From assembly GCF_000281045.1 (NCBI RefSeq), contig NW_008246072.1, forward strand, positions 1,162,680 to 1,203,428: DNA of 40,749 nt, read 5' to 3'. The DNA comes from Saprolegnia diclina VS20. Taxonomy: Eukaryota > Oomycota > Saprolegniomycetes > Saprolegniales > Saprolegniaceae. The position numbers were made by a program, and so were the translations under genes. The notes under the pieces were generated by a model. That model was not told the origin of the DNA. It worked only from the letters and a program-made list of their open reading frames with translations, and did no database searches. Position 1 is the stretch's first letter. Each line of letters opens with the position of its first letter. Of the stretch, positions 1 through 10,593 are shown piece after piece.

Positions 1-239
1 AACTACAGCCAAGTGATGCCCAATACCTCTGCTGGCTACGAGACTATCGCTTGCCGACGACCGAAGCTCTCGGTGTTGTCTGGCCTTTCCGCTTGCCGGC
101 GGTTGCAACGACCGGGCTAAAATTACAAAGTAGTCCCGAAATACTTGGCTCCGTGGCATGGACGGGCCGACGCTGCTCGCCTCCGACGCCCGCGAAGAGC
201 TCGAAGAGGCCGCGCCGTCGCCGCTGCGCACCAAGGCCA
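1..239 (+). repeat. Inverted duplicate, copy A (promoter plus first codons of LRRC56)
   Basis: This segment is repeated in inverted orientation at 35664-35902 with only about six substitutions that I can count, and the match stops abruptly after position 239. It contains the upstream region and the first 27 codons of the gene starting at 158. Copy A begins at the window edge, so the repeat may extend further outside. Confidence 0.95.
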
Positions 240-2573
240 AGCTCATGATCCGGCCGATGCCAAAGGCGTGCAACCCCGTGCCAGCAAGTCCTGTCAAGCT
301 CAGTCGGTACGCCGACGCGCTCGGCTCGATCGAAGAGGACAACCCGTTCGGCGACCTTACGCACGATAAGCTCGTACGTTCCTTGTACCACCGAGAAGGC
401 TAAGAAGCGGTATGTAGCGGCAACTGAGTGGCAAGTCGGACTTGACCAAAGTCACGTTTCTCCAGCTCTCCATTGACACGGGCAAACAGTCGGTCGAGGC
501 GCTCGGCGAGCTCTTGCCGTCGCTACTGCAGCTGCGCTTGCACGAGAGCAAGCTGCATAGCTTCCGCGACCTTGGCACGTCGCTGCACAGCCTCCAGGTG
601 CTCTGGCTCGAGCGCTGCGGCGTGACCGACCTCGATGGCATCGGCGCGCTCACGGGCCTTCGCGAGCTGTACCTCAACGGCAACTGCATCAGCGACATCA
701 GTCCGCTGAGCATGCACGACGAGCTGTCGGTCGTGGGTAGGCGACGTGGCCGCCCAAGTCGTCGCTCAACCGATGTGCTTAGACCTGCAAGGCAACGCCG
801 TTATGGACATTGTACAGATCGAGCAGCTTGGTACCCGCTTCGATCCTGCGCGCGGCTCATGCTTTTCACAGGGTTATGTCCCCAGCTCACGGCGCTCAAG
901 CTCGTCGAGAACCCGGTGGCGAGCATTCCGCAGTACCGCGCGATCGTCATCAGCTACATTCCGCACCTGACGGCCCTCGACGACAAGCCCATCACCGCTG
1001 CCGACCGCACGCCCGTAGCAATAGCCATCCTTCGGTCATTCCACCTGACTAGACACTAGGTGACGTCGGCGACTATCGACCTCGCCCTTCGCTTCGACCA
1101 CTCGGCCGTGGGTTCGATCCCCGCATAATCTCGACTTATGAGCTTTAGGGCGGCACGAAGCTCGTGCCCGAGTCGCCGTCACGGCCGCCAAGCGCCGCCA
1201 AGTCGACGTTCGACATGCTTCTCGTACATGGCTCCCATGAGAGAGCGAGGAAGCTACGGTGTGCGTAGGACGCGGCCAAGGACCAGCACTCGAGCGACCT
1301 CACGCATGGCACGGACGTTGTGTTTGCCGGCAACGTGACGAGCGCACTCCGACGCCGTAGCCACGAGCACTACCACAACAATGCGTCGGCCATGGACGAC
1401 CCGCAGCGACCGCCGACGCCCGCGAGCAGCTTCCCGCCGCGACCAAGCACACCGCTGCAGCGCGAGTCCATCACGGCGACGCTCGACCGCGCGTGCGAGC
1501 TCGACTTGACGTCGCGCCTCAGCTCTAAGTCGCGCGACTCGATCTTGCACGAGCTCAAAGCGTGGAAGCTCGAGACGTCGGTGGCGCAGGTCGGCCGGCC
1601 CGAGACGCCGTCCAAGCGCAGCAGTGCCAAGAAGACATCGTCGCGGCCGCACACGTCAGGCGGTCGGACGCCGGTCCGAGAGGCCTTTGGCGAGTCGGCG
1701 CCGCGCCGCCACAGCCGATCCAGCCCCATCAAGTCGGTGAGCAAGCCCCACGCGGTCGAGATCCTCGTGCTCGACGACCAAACGCCGGACGACTCGCCGC
1801 CAACATTCACGGGTCTGCACGAGTAGGACCTATAACCATCTTGGGATAGAGCTCATGCTATGCGTAGGGAGTGGACGCTGGAGCTGCAAGCACTCTCGCC
1901 ACGGATCGAGCCGCAAGCGATTCCGTCGTTCAAGAAGCACATATTCGACGCGAGTCAGAGCGACAGTGACAGCGAGAAGGACGAGAATGACGACGACGAG
2001 GACCTCGGACACCTGCCGCTTCGCACGGCGCGGAAGCTCCAGCACTTCAACGTGGGTGACAGCCTCAACGCGATCGACGAGTGGACCAACCGCCTCTTGC
2101 ACGCCGAGGACGGGCCTGTCGCTGTCGTACCCGTCACAGAGCGCTGCAAAACCCCCAAGCGCCGTCCGAGCGCCGGGCCAAAGTTTCTCGATGTCCCATC
2201 AACGGTTGTCACACCGGTCACGACTCCAGCCAAAACAGTAGCAACTCCGACACCGACACCGGCCAAGTCACCAACCAAGGCATTGCCGCTCAAGTCCGAC
2301 GCAGTGTCCGGTGCGCGGCCAGCCGACGCGCCAACCGCCGATGTGCTCCTTGTCGAGGCCGCGACGTACGAGAGCCTGGACGACGCGAGTCTCGTGGTCC
2401 TCTTACAAGGCAAGGACAAGGCCAACCTCCACCACCTCAAGACCAAAGAGAGCTTTCGGGGTTTCTTCCACGGCATTGAGCGCATCCGGCTCGAGACGCT
2501 GCTGCGACGAGCGTACGGCGACGGCGACAAGATGCAAAAGCGGCTCGGCCTCATGGCCGGACGCACCTCGTAA
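158..2573 (+). CDS. LRRC56: LRRC56-like leucine-rich repeat ciliary protein
   Basis: Reading exons 158-373, 418-736, 783-830, 872-1014, 1060-1107, 1149-1223, 1269-1822 and 1868-2573 gives an unbroken 702-residue protein with introns of 41-46 nt. Residues about 105-235 are leucine-rich repeats of the LRRC56 kind, with the block LGTSLHSLQVLWLERCGVTD followed by ELYLNGNCISDISPL and a capping segment ending in IPHLTALDD. After a short linker comes a motif reading SSDLTHGTDVVFAGN, then a long acidic and Ser/Thr/Pro-rich tail unlike the compact repeats. LRRC56 is known as a ciliary protein linked to dynein-arm delivery, so it implies a flagellated zoospore stage. The start lies inside the duplicated segment 1-239. 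The fifth exon is the least certain. The stop is only 22 bp from the stop of the converging neighbour. Confidence 0.85.
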
Positions 2574-2595
2574 TACACCAACTTATTCGCGAGTG

Positions 2596-5500
2596 TTAGA
2601 CGTCTTGGTCGACGCGGTCCATGGCCTCGTCCGCCTCGTCGCTCTCTTCCGTCTCGAGGACGTCAGTGAGAATCTCGTGCAAGCTGTCCATGCCGTGCTC
2701 GAACCCGAGGTCGTCGTCGAACACCAGCACGCGGTCCTTCTCGAACAACTCGAGTTTGCCTACACACACAACTGAGTCGTATACAGCACTCAGATCTTGG
2801 TCGACCATCGGGGTCGGGGATGTTGTCGTGGTAGCAAATCGGTACGATGCGCTTGCCCTTGTCTTCGGCAAAGGCGAGCTGATCGCTTACGAGCTGCGTC
2901 TTGACACTCTCGACCGAGAGCACGACGAGGAAGAGCTGGCACTGCAAGATCGCGTCCTTGGCTGCGATGATGCGCTCCTTCATGTTGGACACTTTGGTGC
3001 CCGAGTCGACGAGGACACTGGCGCCCATGTCCCGCAGCCGCGTTTTGAGCTACACACGACAATAAGAACACAGAGGAGGAGCGATGACGCACGGTCGTGA
3101 CAAAGGCGTCGTGGCAGTCGCCGTGCGAAATGAAGATCGTGTGCCCCGGGCCAATGTTCTTGCGCGACGAGTTGGAGCTCGTGAGCGTGTAGTGCACCGA
3201 CGACGCTTTCGATAAAATGGACGAGTTGGAGAGGCGCAATTTGGACGAGGGTTTGGTCGCGGGCGACGCCGTCCCCAGCTCTGTAAACGACGTGAGCCGG
3301 AAGAGCCCCTGCATGTCGCGCGCCTTGTGCTGCTGCTGGTGGCCGCCGCCGAGCCGGTGCAATTCGACTTCGTCGCGGAGACCGTCGAGGAGCGATCGAA
3401 GCCGCTCGGCGAAAAGGTCTTCGTCGACGTCAAAGTGCACATAGCCATCGTGGAGCTCGGCCTCGAGGATGCACGGCTGGAACGGAATGATCTGGCGCGT
3501 GTAGAGGTACACTTGCAGCTCTTCCGAGAGCGTTGGGCAGTCGCAGTTGACGGCGACGACTACGCAAGGAGTTTACTTGGTACAAATCCCATGGTACACG
3601 ATGGTACCGGGCACGTCGAGCTGCTTGGCAAAGGCGAGCTCTTGCATGCAGCGGTTGCTTTGGTTGTATCCCTTGGAGAGAAGACACATGACGACACTGA
3701 CCGTGTCCATGATCTTTGTGAAGTCGGCCTTGTCGTCGATCGCGCGCAAGTGCACCGAAATGCAGTGCGTCTCGATCGCATCTCGAATCTTCTCGGCAAA
3801 GGGCAGGTACGGCGTCTCGTACGAGAGGTACACGTCCACAGACCTACGTCCCCATCGGTATATGTCGTCGTCGCCACCATCGAGCATACCCGGACGCTTT
3901 CTTGACTTCGTACTGCAATTGCGCCGACGAGCAGCAGTCGATCGCGCGGCGCCGGTCCGAGTTGAGCGCGTAGATATCCGCGCCCGACGCCACGAGAGCG
4001 AGCGCTGTCTCTTGGTGCCCCCGCATCAGGGCAAAGTGTAGCGGAGTCTCGCCGCACTCGGTCTTGGAGAGCACGTCGGCCGCCGCCTCGTTGGCGCTGT
4101 ACGCCAAGAACGCCGCAATCGTGTCGCGGTCCAAGAGGCCGGCCTGCGCCGCGAGGCAGAGCGGCGTCAAGTACACCATATCCGGTGCGTGTGGGTCGGC
4201 ACCCGCGCTTAGAAGCGCGTCGACGACGCCTGCGTGGCTGTTGCTACGTCTCGTGTGTCATCTCTGCACTTATATGTGTCTAACGTGCGTACCGTGTGGC
4301 CCAGTGCAACGGGGTGCGGCCGCTGCGGTCCTTGACGTCGATCGCGGCGCCGTGCTCGAGGAGGCACTGCACAACGCGGGTGCGGCCCATGATGGCGGCC
4401 CAGTGCAGTGGTGTTCGATGGTGAAAGCCAACGTGGTACTCGCCGAGCGCGTCTGGTGAGACCCCCCGCTTGAGGTAGTACTGCACCGATGCGACGTCAC
4501 CGGCCGCGGCGACCGCATGCAGCGGAGTGAGCGCCGCGTCACAGCCGTACTCTTCCAGGAGACTGACGAGGGCGCCGCGGTCCTATGTCTACATATGAGA
4601 ACCAAGGGATCGGTAGGGGTAGGGTACGAGAAACAGGTTGTGCTGGAGGACCGTGATCGACATGGCCGAGCCAAACGACGGCACCATGAGGTGGTTGGCG
4701 CCGTACTGAAGGAGCGCTTCCATGCAGTCGCGCGAGTCGGCGTGAAAGAGTGGCGGGACGGCGAGTTCCTACCACGAAAATCATAAATTTTGTGAAAACG
4801 AGCCCAAAATGAATGAAAATCAGCGTACCGACGACCAAATATCGGCTTTGGCAAGAATGTCCATGTTGGCACCGCTCGCATGGAGGATGTCGATGCACGC
4901 CATGTTGCCGTGCGAGACTGCAACGTGGAGCGCGCTCACGAGGACGCTCTTGCTCTTATTGTGCCGGCCCCAGAGCCACTGGTAGATGGACCCGATGCCC
5001 ATGTCGACGCCACCGAGCTTGTCGAGAAAATCCTATGCCTCCGCCGTGAGCATGTGTCCCTCGTCGAGCATGGAGCTACCGGCTGCAAGCCAGCGTCGAG
5101 GAGGATGCGCACGATCTCGACGTTGCCCTTCTCGCAGGCGACGTGCAGTGGGTTCTTGGTGCGGGTTGAGAAGAGACCGAGCACAATACGTGGCGTCGCG
5201 TACAGCTTCCACAGAAACGTGTTGCGCTCCATCTACGAGATCTGATTGGTACGAGCAAGACGACGCAGCGGAGGATCGGACGTCGGTGGCACAGCTGCGC
5301 CGCGCTTGTTCGAGGAGCGTGTGCACTTCGTTGGGGTTGCCGCGCTTGGCGGCTGCGTACAGCTCGGCGCGGAGCTCGTTGTTCTTCTTGGCCTTGGCGC
5401 CCATGAGGCTCGCGAGCCAGCGACGAAACTTCCAGTTGCCGACGTGCTCGAGCTCGTTGGGCGACCCGAGCTGCAGCTTTTGGTGCGTCCGAAAGCGATC

Positions 5501-6221
5501 GAAGATGACCTAGATCGGAGAATGAGATGTGCGACGATGAGGATGAGGCACGTACCCACTGCACGAGCGTCACGAGCATGAGGACGCCGTTGCCAAGCCA
5601 GACCGACATGCCCCACGTGCTCGTCATGCATGTGATCTGGAACCGGTTCTGGATGCCCCAGTACAAGAGGAGGACGGCAAAGCCGATGGCGCCAATGACA
5701 TGGAGGAGAAAGAGCGACTCGCACCAGTAGAGGTACTTGCTGCGCAGCACCACCTTGGACGTTGGGTGCAAGTACGAGTAGAGCGTCGCAATGTGGAAGC
5801 CCATGCCCGGGAAGCCGAGCGTCAGGTTGAGCACCGAGATGGACGAGAGCACGGGCAGGATCACGTTGCACGTCTCGCTGACCGTCGTCCCTGTCTTGTC
5901 TGGGATCCAGTGGTTGATGATGTAGCTCTGCGAGAGCAGCGCGGCGAGGGCGGCGATGCCCAGCGCGCAGGAGAGGGTCGAAACGAGCGCCAGCCTCCCG
6001 GCGTGGTACGAGTTGCGCATCGCGGTCCGGGGCCCATGCACGCGCCGGTCGTAGATGTACGCGTCGATCGACATTTGCTGCTTGGGCGGCTTCTCGCATG
6101 GCTTGGGCCGGCCACCCATGCTCGGCTTCATGTAGTGCATGGGCTGCGAGCCTTCGCGGGCGACGTCCATCGACAGCTCGTCGACGCTGCCCCGGTCGTG
6201 GCCCATCGAGCTTGCTTCCAT
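2596..6221 (-). CDS. Four-helix membrane protein with ankyrin repeats and tandem TIR domains
   Basis: Eleven exons on the minus strand join in frame to 1049 residues. The first exon runs 6221-5556 and the second starts at 5509; later introns lie near 5.25, 5.06, 4.80, 4.60, 4.27, 3.87, 3.58, 3.07 and 2.79 kb. The N-terminus is soluble, then four hydrophobic segments lie near residues 77-97, 119-150, 168-190 and 204-222. About seven or eight ankyrin repeats fill roughly 240-665, with clear TPLHWA and [10 protein letters not shown] cores. TIR1 starts at about 680 (SVDVYLSYE) and keeps the CMQEL block with Glu747, the position of the catalytic Glu in NAD-cleaving TIRs. After a linker, TIR2 starts near 885 (HTIFISHGD) and has Gln at the equivalent site (SDQLAFAED, about residue 971). 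The tail is acidic. The likely role is a membrane-anchored signalling sensor or NADase; the substrate is unknown. The ATG at 6221 follows a non-ATG in-frame stretch. Confidence 0.85.
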
Positions 6222-7076
6222 CGCGCTGAATACCTCGAACGAATCCAAGTAATGCGTCCCACTAAAGTGCGCCTTCCATGAGTCTGGCGTTTTGTATGTT
6301 ACAAAGTGCGATTCTCGTTAAGTTCGCCCCACCTGCTGCTCTGGCACAATCCCTCACAACCTCGTCCATGACAAACGACAACAGAGCAGCAGCGAGAGGT
6401 GGCTGCGGTAGCAACAGCAGCAGCCGACAATGGCAATGGCAGGTCCATCTGCAGGCCAAGCGGCGAGCCTTTGATGTCGGCGCTTCCACGCACCGAACAC
6501 AGTCTCCGCCTGTGTCTTGGCCACGGTGCTAGCTCTCTGCCAAGACGCACGGACACGTAGAAGCATGCGCTGGCCACCTTCCGTGCGATCGCCATGAGTT
6601 CTGGCCACTGAAACGTAGCATTCGAAAGGAGCTGCAGGCTTCTCGGTGGTTCGACGACAGCTCCTGCTTCTCTCGCTTCTCCGTTGGCGTCAAGAATGGC
6701 ACACGGAAGAACGACGAGATGCACGTGGCGACGCGCACGCACAGGGCAGGTAGCCAAGCGATTGCAGATGTAGCACAGCAACGGGAAAGGTCATCGCACC
6801 AGATCGACGACCAAATCTGGTCAAGCCAGAGAGCTAAGCCAGAGCAGCACGAGCGGTGGCTGCTTCTTGGCATCGTTGCGCGTCCATACCACCTGCACCC
6901 ACCATCATCATCCTAGCGTGGCGATCATCTCGATCTGGGAAAGCATCATCATCATCCGGCTGCGAACGCATACTGGCATCCATCCACTGTATCTGTCCGA
7001 CGTTGGTGCAATGTGAATACAGCGGCTCCCGTTTCGTAGGCGTTTTCGCAGCAGTTGGCACTGCGCGACGAGGTCG
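6222..7076. other. Intergenic region between divergent genes
   Basis: This region separates the TIR gene from the first PX-RING gene. It should hold both promoters and 5' untranslated regions. Reading both strands I see only short open frames of biased composition and no recognisable domain, RNA gene or repeat family, apart from CAG/CAA-rich triplet runs near 6380-6440. Confidence 0.6.
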
Positions 7077-7757
7077 ATGCAACTGTGGGGCAAACGGTCG
7101 CCACCGGCGACGGGCCTGCCCGACGTCGCCGCGACCTACCGCGTGCGCATCTCGGCGACCCGCGAGACCCGCAAGAGCCTCGCGACCTACACGCTCTACC
7201 ACATCAGCGTCTCTTGCCTCGTCAGTCGCGAGTGGCGCATCATCCAGCGGCGGTACTCGGACTTCTTCGCACTGCGCGACGCGCTCGCCGACCTCCAGCG
7301 CCGCGCGTTTGGCGCGCCGTGGGCGGCCGCGCTGAGTCCGATCGTCGACGGCCCGTTCCCGGCGAAGCGGTACTTCCGCGACACGCGGTCGATCGTTCGT
7401 GAACGCATGCGACTCTTCAAGTCCTTTGTCGGGCAACTGCTTCGCTTTCGTCATCACTACCTCGCACTCTTGCAGCGACATGTCCATGCAGCCAAGTCGC
7501 CGCTGTTCGTGGAGCTCCTGCGCCTGCTCCATGGCTTTCTCGAGCTGCGCCTGCACAAGCTGCTCCATGGGCCGCAGCTCGCGCGCACCGACGAGACCGC
7601 CTGTGCCATTTGCCTCGCCGGGCGCCGTCGCCAATGGCTTCGGCTATCGCCATGCCAGCATGCGTTCCATGCGTCGTGCGCCATTGACTGGCTGCTCCGC
7701 AAGCCGACCTGTCCAGTCTGTCGCACCGGCGCCAGCGCAGGCGTCCTTATCGCATAA
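7077..7757 (+). CDS. PX-RING protein, probable E3 ubiquitin ligase (paralog 1)
   Basis: A single exon encodes 226 residues. A PX (phosphoinositide-binding) domain covers about 20-145, marked by the RRYSDF signature at 58-63. A C-terminal RING-H2 finger covers about 176-216, with CAIC, CQHAFHASC and CPVC supplying the C3H2C3 zinc ligands. RING-H2 domains recruit E2 enzymes, and a PX domain would place the ligase on endosomal or plasma membranes. The gene stands directly before a longer paralog in the same orientation, which suggests tandem duplication. The start is the first ATG before the PX fold, and no intron is needed. Substrate and localisation are not visible in the sequence. Confidence 0.85.
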   Translation: MQLWGKRSPPATGLPDVAATYRVRISATRETRKSLATYTLYHISVSCLVSREWRIIQRRYSDFFALRDALADLQRRAFGAPWAAALSPIVDGPFPAKRYFRDTRSIVRERMRLFKSFVGQLLRFRHHYLALLQRHVHAAKSPLFVELLRLLHGFLELRLHKLLHGPQLARTDETACAICLAGRRRQWLRLSPCQHAFHASCAIDWLLRKPTCPVCRTGASAGVLIA

Positions 7758-8393
7758 TGCGTCAACCGTCGACGATGCACTTTACTAAGTCTGCTTGCGA
7801 GATGCCACCGAGAACAAACTCGTTGAAGAAACGCAGGGGCAGCTGGGCGCGCGTAATTCGCTCAGATAGTACATGGCGTCCATCTGAGCGTCGCGGAATC
7901 AGTTGCGCCCAAGTAGCTCCCGCGTGATCGGCCGCCACCGCGCCATCATCGCTCCACTCTCGCAGCAAGCGCGCTCAGGCGATGAACACTGCACGGCCTT
8001 TGCGAGGGCGCAAATAAGATCGAAGCTTAGGCAATATAAGGCAAGCAGTGGAAGGTCGCTTCGAAGGGGAGAGGGCCGCGGGCAAGACGCAGCGTCGCGA
8101 TCGAAGCCAAGGCTGGTGCAAAAGAAGCAGCATGGTTGTCAGAACAAGGGTCTGGTCCGATGGCGATGCTTCGAATTTCGAGGTGGGTGGTATCAGCCTT
8201 TTGGATTGGCTGAAATCGTAGTTGAAGTAGCCAATGCGTGTCGACAACGACACGGAACGTGATGTGATTGGTGCAAAAGGCTGTCCGCACCAAGTGGTTT
8301 CATGTACTGGTTCTGGGAATTTAATTTGGTCCGTATCCGGTCGTGCAATGCAAATATCTTTGTTTTCTGTTTTTGGTCATTTTCTGATTTGCC
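7758..8393. other. Spacer between PX-RING paralogs, with a possible coding remnant
   Basis: No complete gene is visible. On the minus strand about 7762-7870 reads as a plausible protein tail (RFFNEFVLGGISQADLVKCI then a stop), but no upstream exon continues it in frame. It may be a remnant or chance. The stretch nearest the second gene, from about 8300, is AT-richer and is probably promoter and 5' untranslated region. Confidence 0.4.
8231..8281 (+). promoter_or_regulatory. CCAAT-type boxes upstream of PX-RING paralog 2
   Basis: CCAAT occurs at 8231-8235 and its complement ATTGG at 8277-8281, about 110-165 bp before the ATG at 8394. Similar boxes lie upstream of several other genes in the window. 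This is a motif match only. Confidence 0.35.
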
Positions 8394-9200
8394 ATGCCTG
8401 CCATCACGGCCGCGGTCCAGCGCTGCCTCGCGCACCAGCTCATTCACCTCCACCGGGCCGTATCGCGCAAGGACGAGGCGGTGCCGCAAGGCCTCTCGGA
8501 CGACCAAGCCGCCTTCCTCGAGTCAGCGCAGGTGCACCCGTGCGCGACCCAGGTCGTCGAAGATGCCATGATGTACACGCTCTACACGATGACCGCCTAC
8601 TGCCCCATCACACGCCGATGGTGGCTCGTCAAGAAGCGCTACTCCGAGTACCACGCCTTCCGGAAGCAGCTCGACGCGCTCTGGGTCCACTGCGAGCTCA
8701 AGATGAAGGCCGACCCGCTCACGCCGATGCTGCGCAGCATCATGAAGATGCCGTTTCCGCGCCGCGTCTACAATGGCGACAGCGTCTATATCATCAAGGA
8801 GCGCATCCGCGTCCTCGAGACCTTTCTGCGAAAGCTCATGGCTATTCACGCCGAGTGCTTCTACTACGCATATCAAAAGCTCAAGCTCGACGAGCCGCTC
8901 TCGCCGACCTTCCACGCCTTCCATTCGCTCCTCCAAACGTTCCTCGGCGTACCCAGCGACATGCTGGACCTGCGCGCCATGCAGCGTATGCTCAACCACA
9001 CGCTCGACAAGCCGCACGGCGTCGACGCCGACGAAGCGTGCTCGATCTGCCTCTCGACGTTTGACGAGACCGAGGGCGAGGCCATCGTCCAGCTCTCGTG
9101 CTCGCATCTGTACCACCGCGACTGCGTTGTCTCGTGGCTCGTCGCGAAGAAGTCGTGTCCGCTCTGCCGAGAAGACGTCGACTCGGGCTCCGTCCTCTAA
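8394..9200 (+). CDS. PX-RING protein, probable E3 ubiquitin ligase (paralog 2)
   Basis: A single exon encodes 268 residues with the same order as the upstream gene. An N-terminal extension of about 50 residues precedes a PX domain at roughly 55-160 with the KRYSEY signature at 81-86. A helical linker leads to a RING-H2 finger at 216-258, whose ligands are Cys216, Cys219, Cys236, His238, His241, Cys244, Cys255 and Cys258. The expected role is membrane-lipid-directed ubiquitin ligation. Compared with paralog 1 the sequence has diverged strongly outside the two domain cores, so the duplication is probably old. The ATG sits just after an AT-rich leader. Confidence 0.87.
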   Translation: MPAITAAVQRCLAHQLIHLHRAVSRKDEAVPQGLSDDQAAFLESAQVHPCATQVVEDAMMYTLYTMTAYCPITRRWWLVKKRYSEYHAFRKQLDALWVHCELKMKADPLTPMLRSIMKMPFPRRVYNGDSVYIIKERIRVLETFLRKLMAIHAECFYYAYQKLKLDEPLSPTFHAFHSLLQTFLGVPSDMLDLRAMQRMLNHTLDKPHGVDADEACSICLSTFDETEGEAIVQLSCSHLYHRDCVVSWLVAKKSCPLCREDVDSGSVL

Positions 9201-9501
9201 GATATCGCGCTATCTATTGTAAAATGTAAGTTTGTACCGAGTATTCGCCTCCTTGGGCGCGACAGAGGAACTCGCTCGACGGCGTTGGGCTACTCGCACC
9301 TGCGCCACGCGTGTGCTTGGTGCGACGCCGTCGCTGCGACAAGCGTCGTTCGTTCGGCCGCTTTCTTCATTGACCAAGTTGAGGTTGATGCAACAGCCTC
9401 TAACCGCTGTATAAAACAGTGCAAAAACACAGTTTTCTTCCACCTCGAAGTTCGAAGATTGGGAAACCACTTGGGGAACCACGGTTGCCACACGACTGAG
9501 C
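9201..9501. other. Short intergenic promoter region before DNAJC9
   Basis: These 301 bases contain no gene. They include an AT-richer part at 9405-9445 with TATAAAA at about 9410, some 90 bp before the DNAJC9 start. That is a TATA-like match only. Confidence 0.4.
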
Positions 9502-10563
9502 ATGGCAAGCAGCACGATGGACGCGGTCGAGGCCAGCTTTGGCCAGCGGGACCTCTACGCAATCCTGGGCGTCGAGGCCTCGGCGACGACCGCGCAGCTC
9601 AAGACGGCGTACCGCAAGAAGGCGCTCAAATACGTACGTGCTACACAGGATAGGCCAGCATCCAACGTCGCTATGTAGCACCCCGACAAGAACCCCGACG
9701 ACGACGAGGCGACGACCAAGTTCCAGCTCCTCTGCACGATCCATGCGGCGCTTAGCAGCCCCGAGCTGCGCGCCGTGTACGACGAGACGGGCGAGCTCGA
9801 GACCGAGGCCACGGAAACCTCCTCGTTCCGCGACTGGTACAACGTGCGCTTCTGTCGCCGGGGCTCATCGCGAACAGGGTGGACTACTGGCGCAACCTCT
9901 TCCCCAAGGTCACAACCAAGGACATTCAAAGCTTTGAGCAAGAGTACCGCGGGTCCGACGAAGAGGCGCGGGATGTCTTGAACGGTCTGTGTCCATCGTC
10001 CTCCTCGTGTGCTTGCTGGGTGCCATCATGACGACGATGCATTAGCCTACGAAAAGTACAAGGGCAAATGGACAAGCATTATGGACGTCGTCATGCTCTC
10101 GAGCGACGACGACATGGACCGCTTCTCCAAGATCATCCAGGAGGCCATCGATGCCAACGAGGTTTGACATACCATTTACATGCCATCCCACAGCGCTTCT
10201 AGGTGCCTCTGTACCCAGCGTTCACCAAGAAGACCATAAAGACGAGAAGCAAGAGCAAGAAGGTCGCGGCCGAAGCCAAGGCCGCCGAAGAGCTTCTTGC
10301 GAAAATCCGAGGCAACCAAGCGGGCGGGGCGCTCGCCAAACGGTACGCCACACGAAGCCTCCTCATATAACCATCAGCCTTCCTCACGCAAGCTAAGTAG
10401 GCAGCAAGGATTTGCATCGCTCCTCGCCAAGTACGCGGACGCGGAGCCCACGACGTCAAGCAAGACGTCGAAGAAGAAGAAGGCGCTCGACGACGAGCCG
10501 TCGGAAGCCGCTTTCCAAGCGGCCCAGAAGCGCCTCATGAACAAGAAGAAGAAGACATCGTAA
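9502..10563 (+). CDS. DNAJC9: DNAJC9-like J-domain histone co-chaperone
   Basis: Exons 9502-9633, 9679-9836, 9878-9984, 10046-10161, 10203-10342 and 10401-10563 join in frame to 271 residues, close to the usual length near 260. The J domain is at about 15-85: LYAILGVEASATTAQLKTAY, then the HPD motif as the first codons of exon 2. Downstream are the DNAJC9-specific blocks YWRNLFPK, TTKDIQSFEQEYRGSDEEA and IIQEAIDANEVPLYPAF, then a Lys-rich tail. DNAJC9 is known as a histone H3-H4 chaperone that recruits HSP70 ATPase activity through its J domain, acting in nucleus and cytosol. Introns are 41-61 nt. The start is the first ATG in frame with the J domain. Identification is firm because the C-terminal region, not only the J domain, matches. 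Confidence 0.93.
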
Positions 10564-10593
10564 AAGGCGAATCTAAATACTGTATTGAGTCGA

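Noticed and set aside
1085-1130. A tRNA-like T arm (GTGGGTTCGATCCCCGC) on the plus strand and a D-arm-like GGCCGAGTGGTC on the minus strand.
   Set aside because: No matching acceptor stem, anticodon arm or complete cloverleaf can be drawn on either strand. The bases fit an exon and intron of the LRRC56 model.
6834-7634. A 266-codon minus-strand frame overlapping the first PX-RING gene.
   Set aside because: It is the mirror of a gene with clear PX and RING motifs and shows only biased composition itself.
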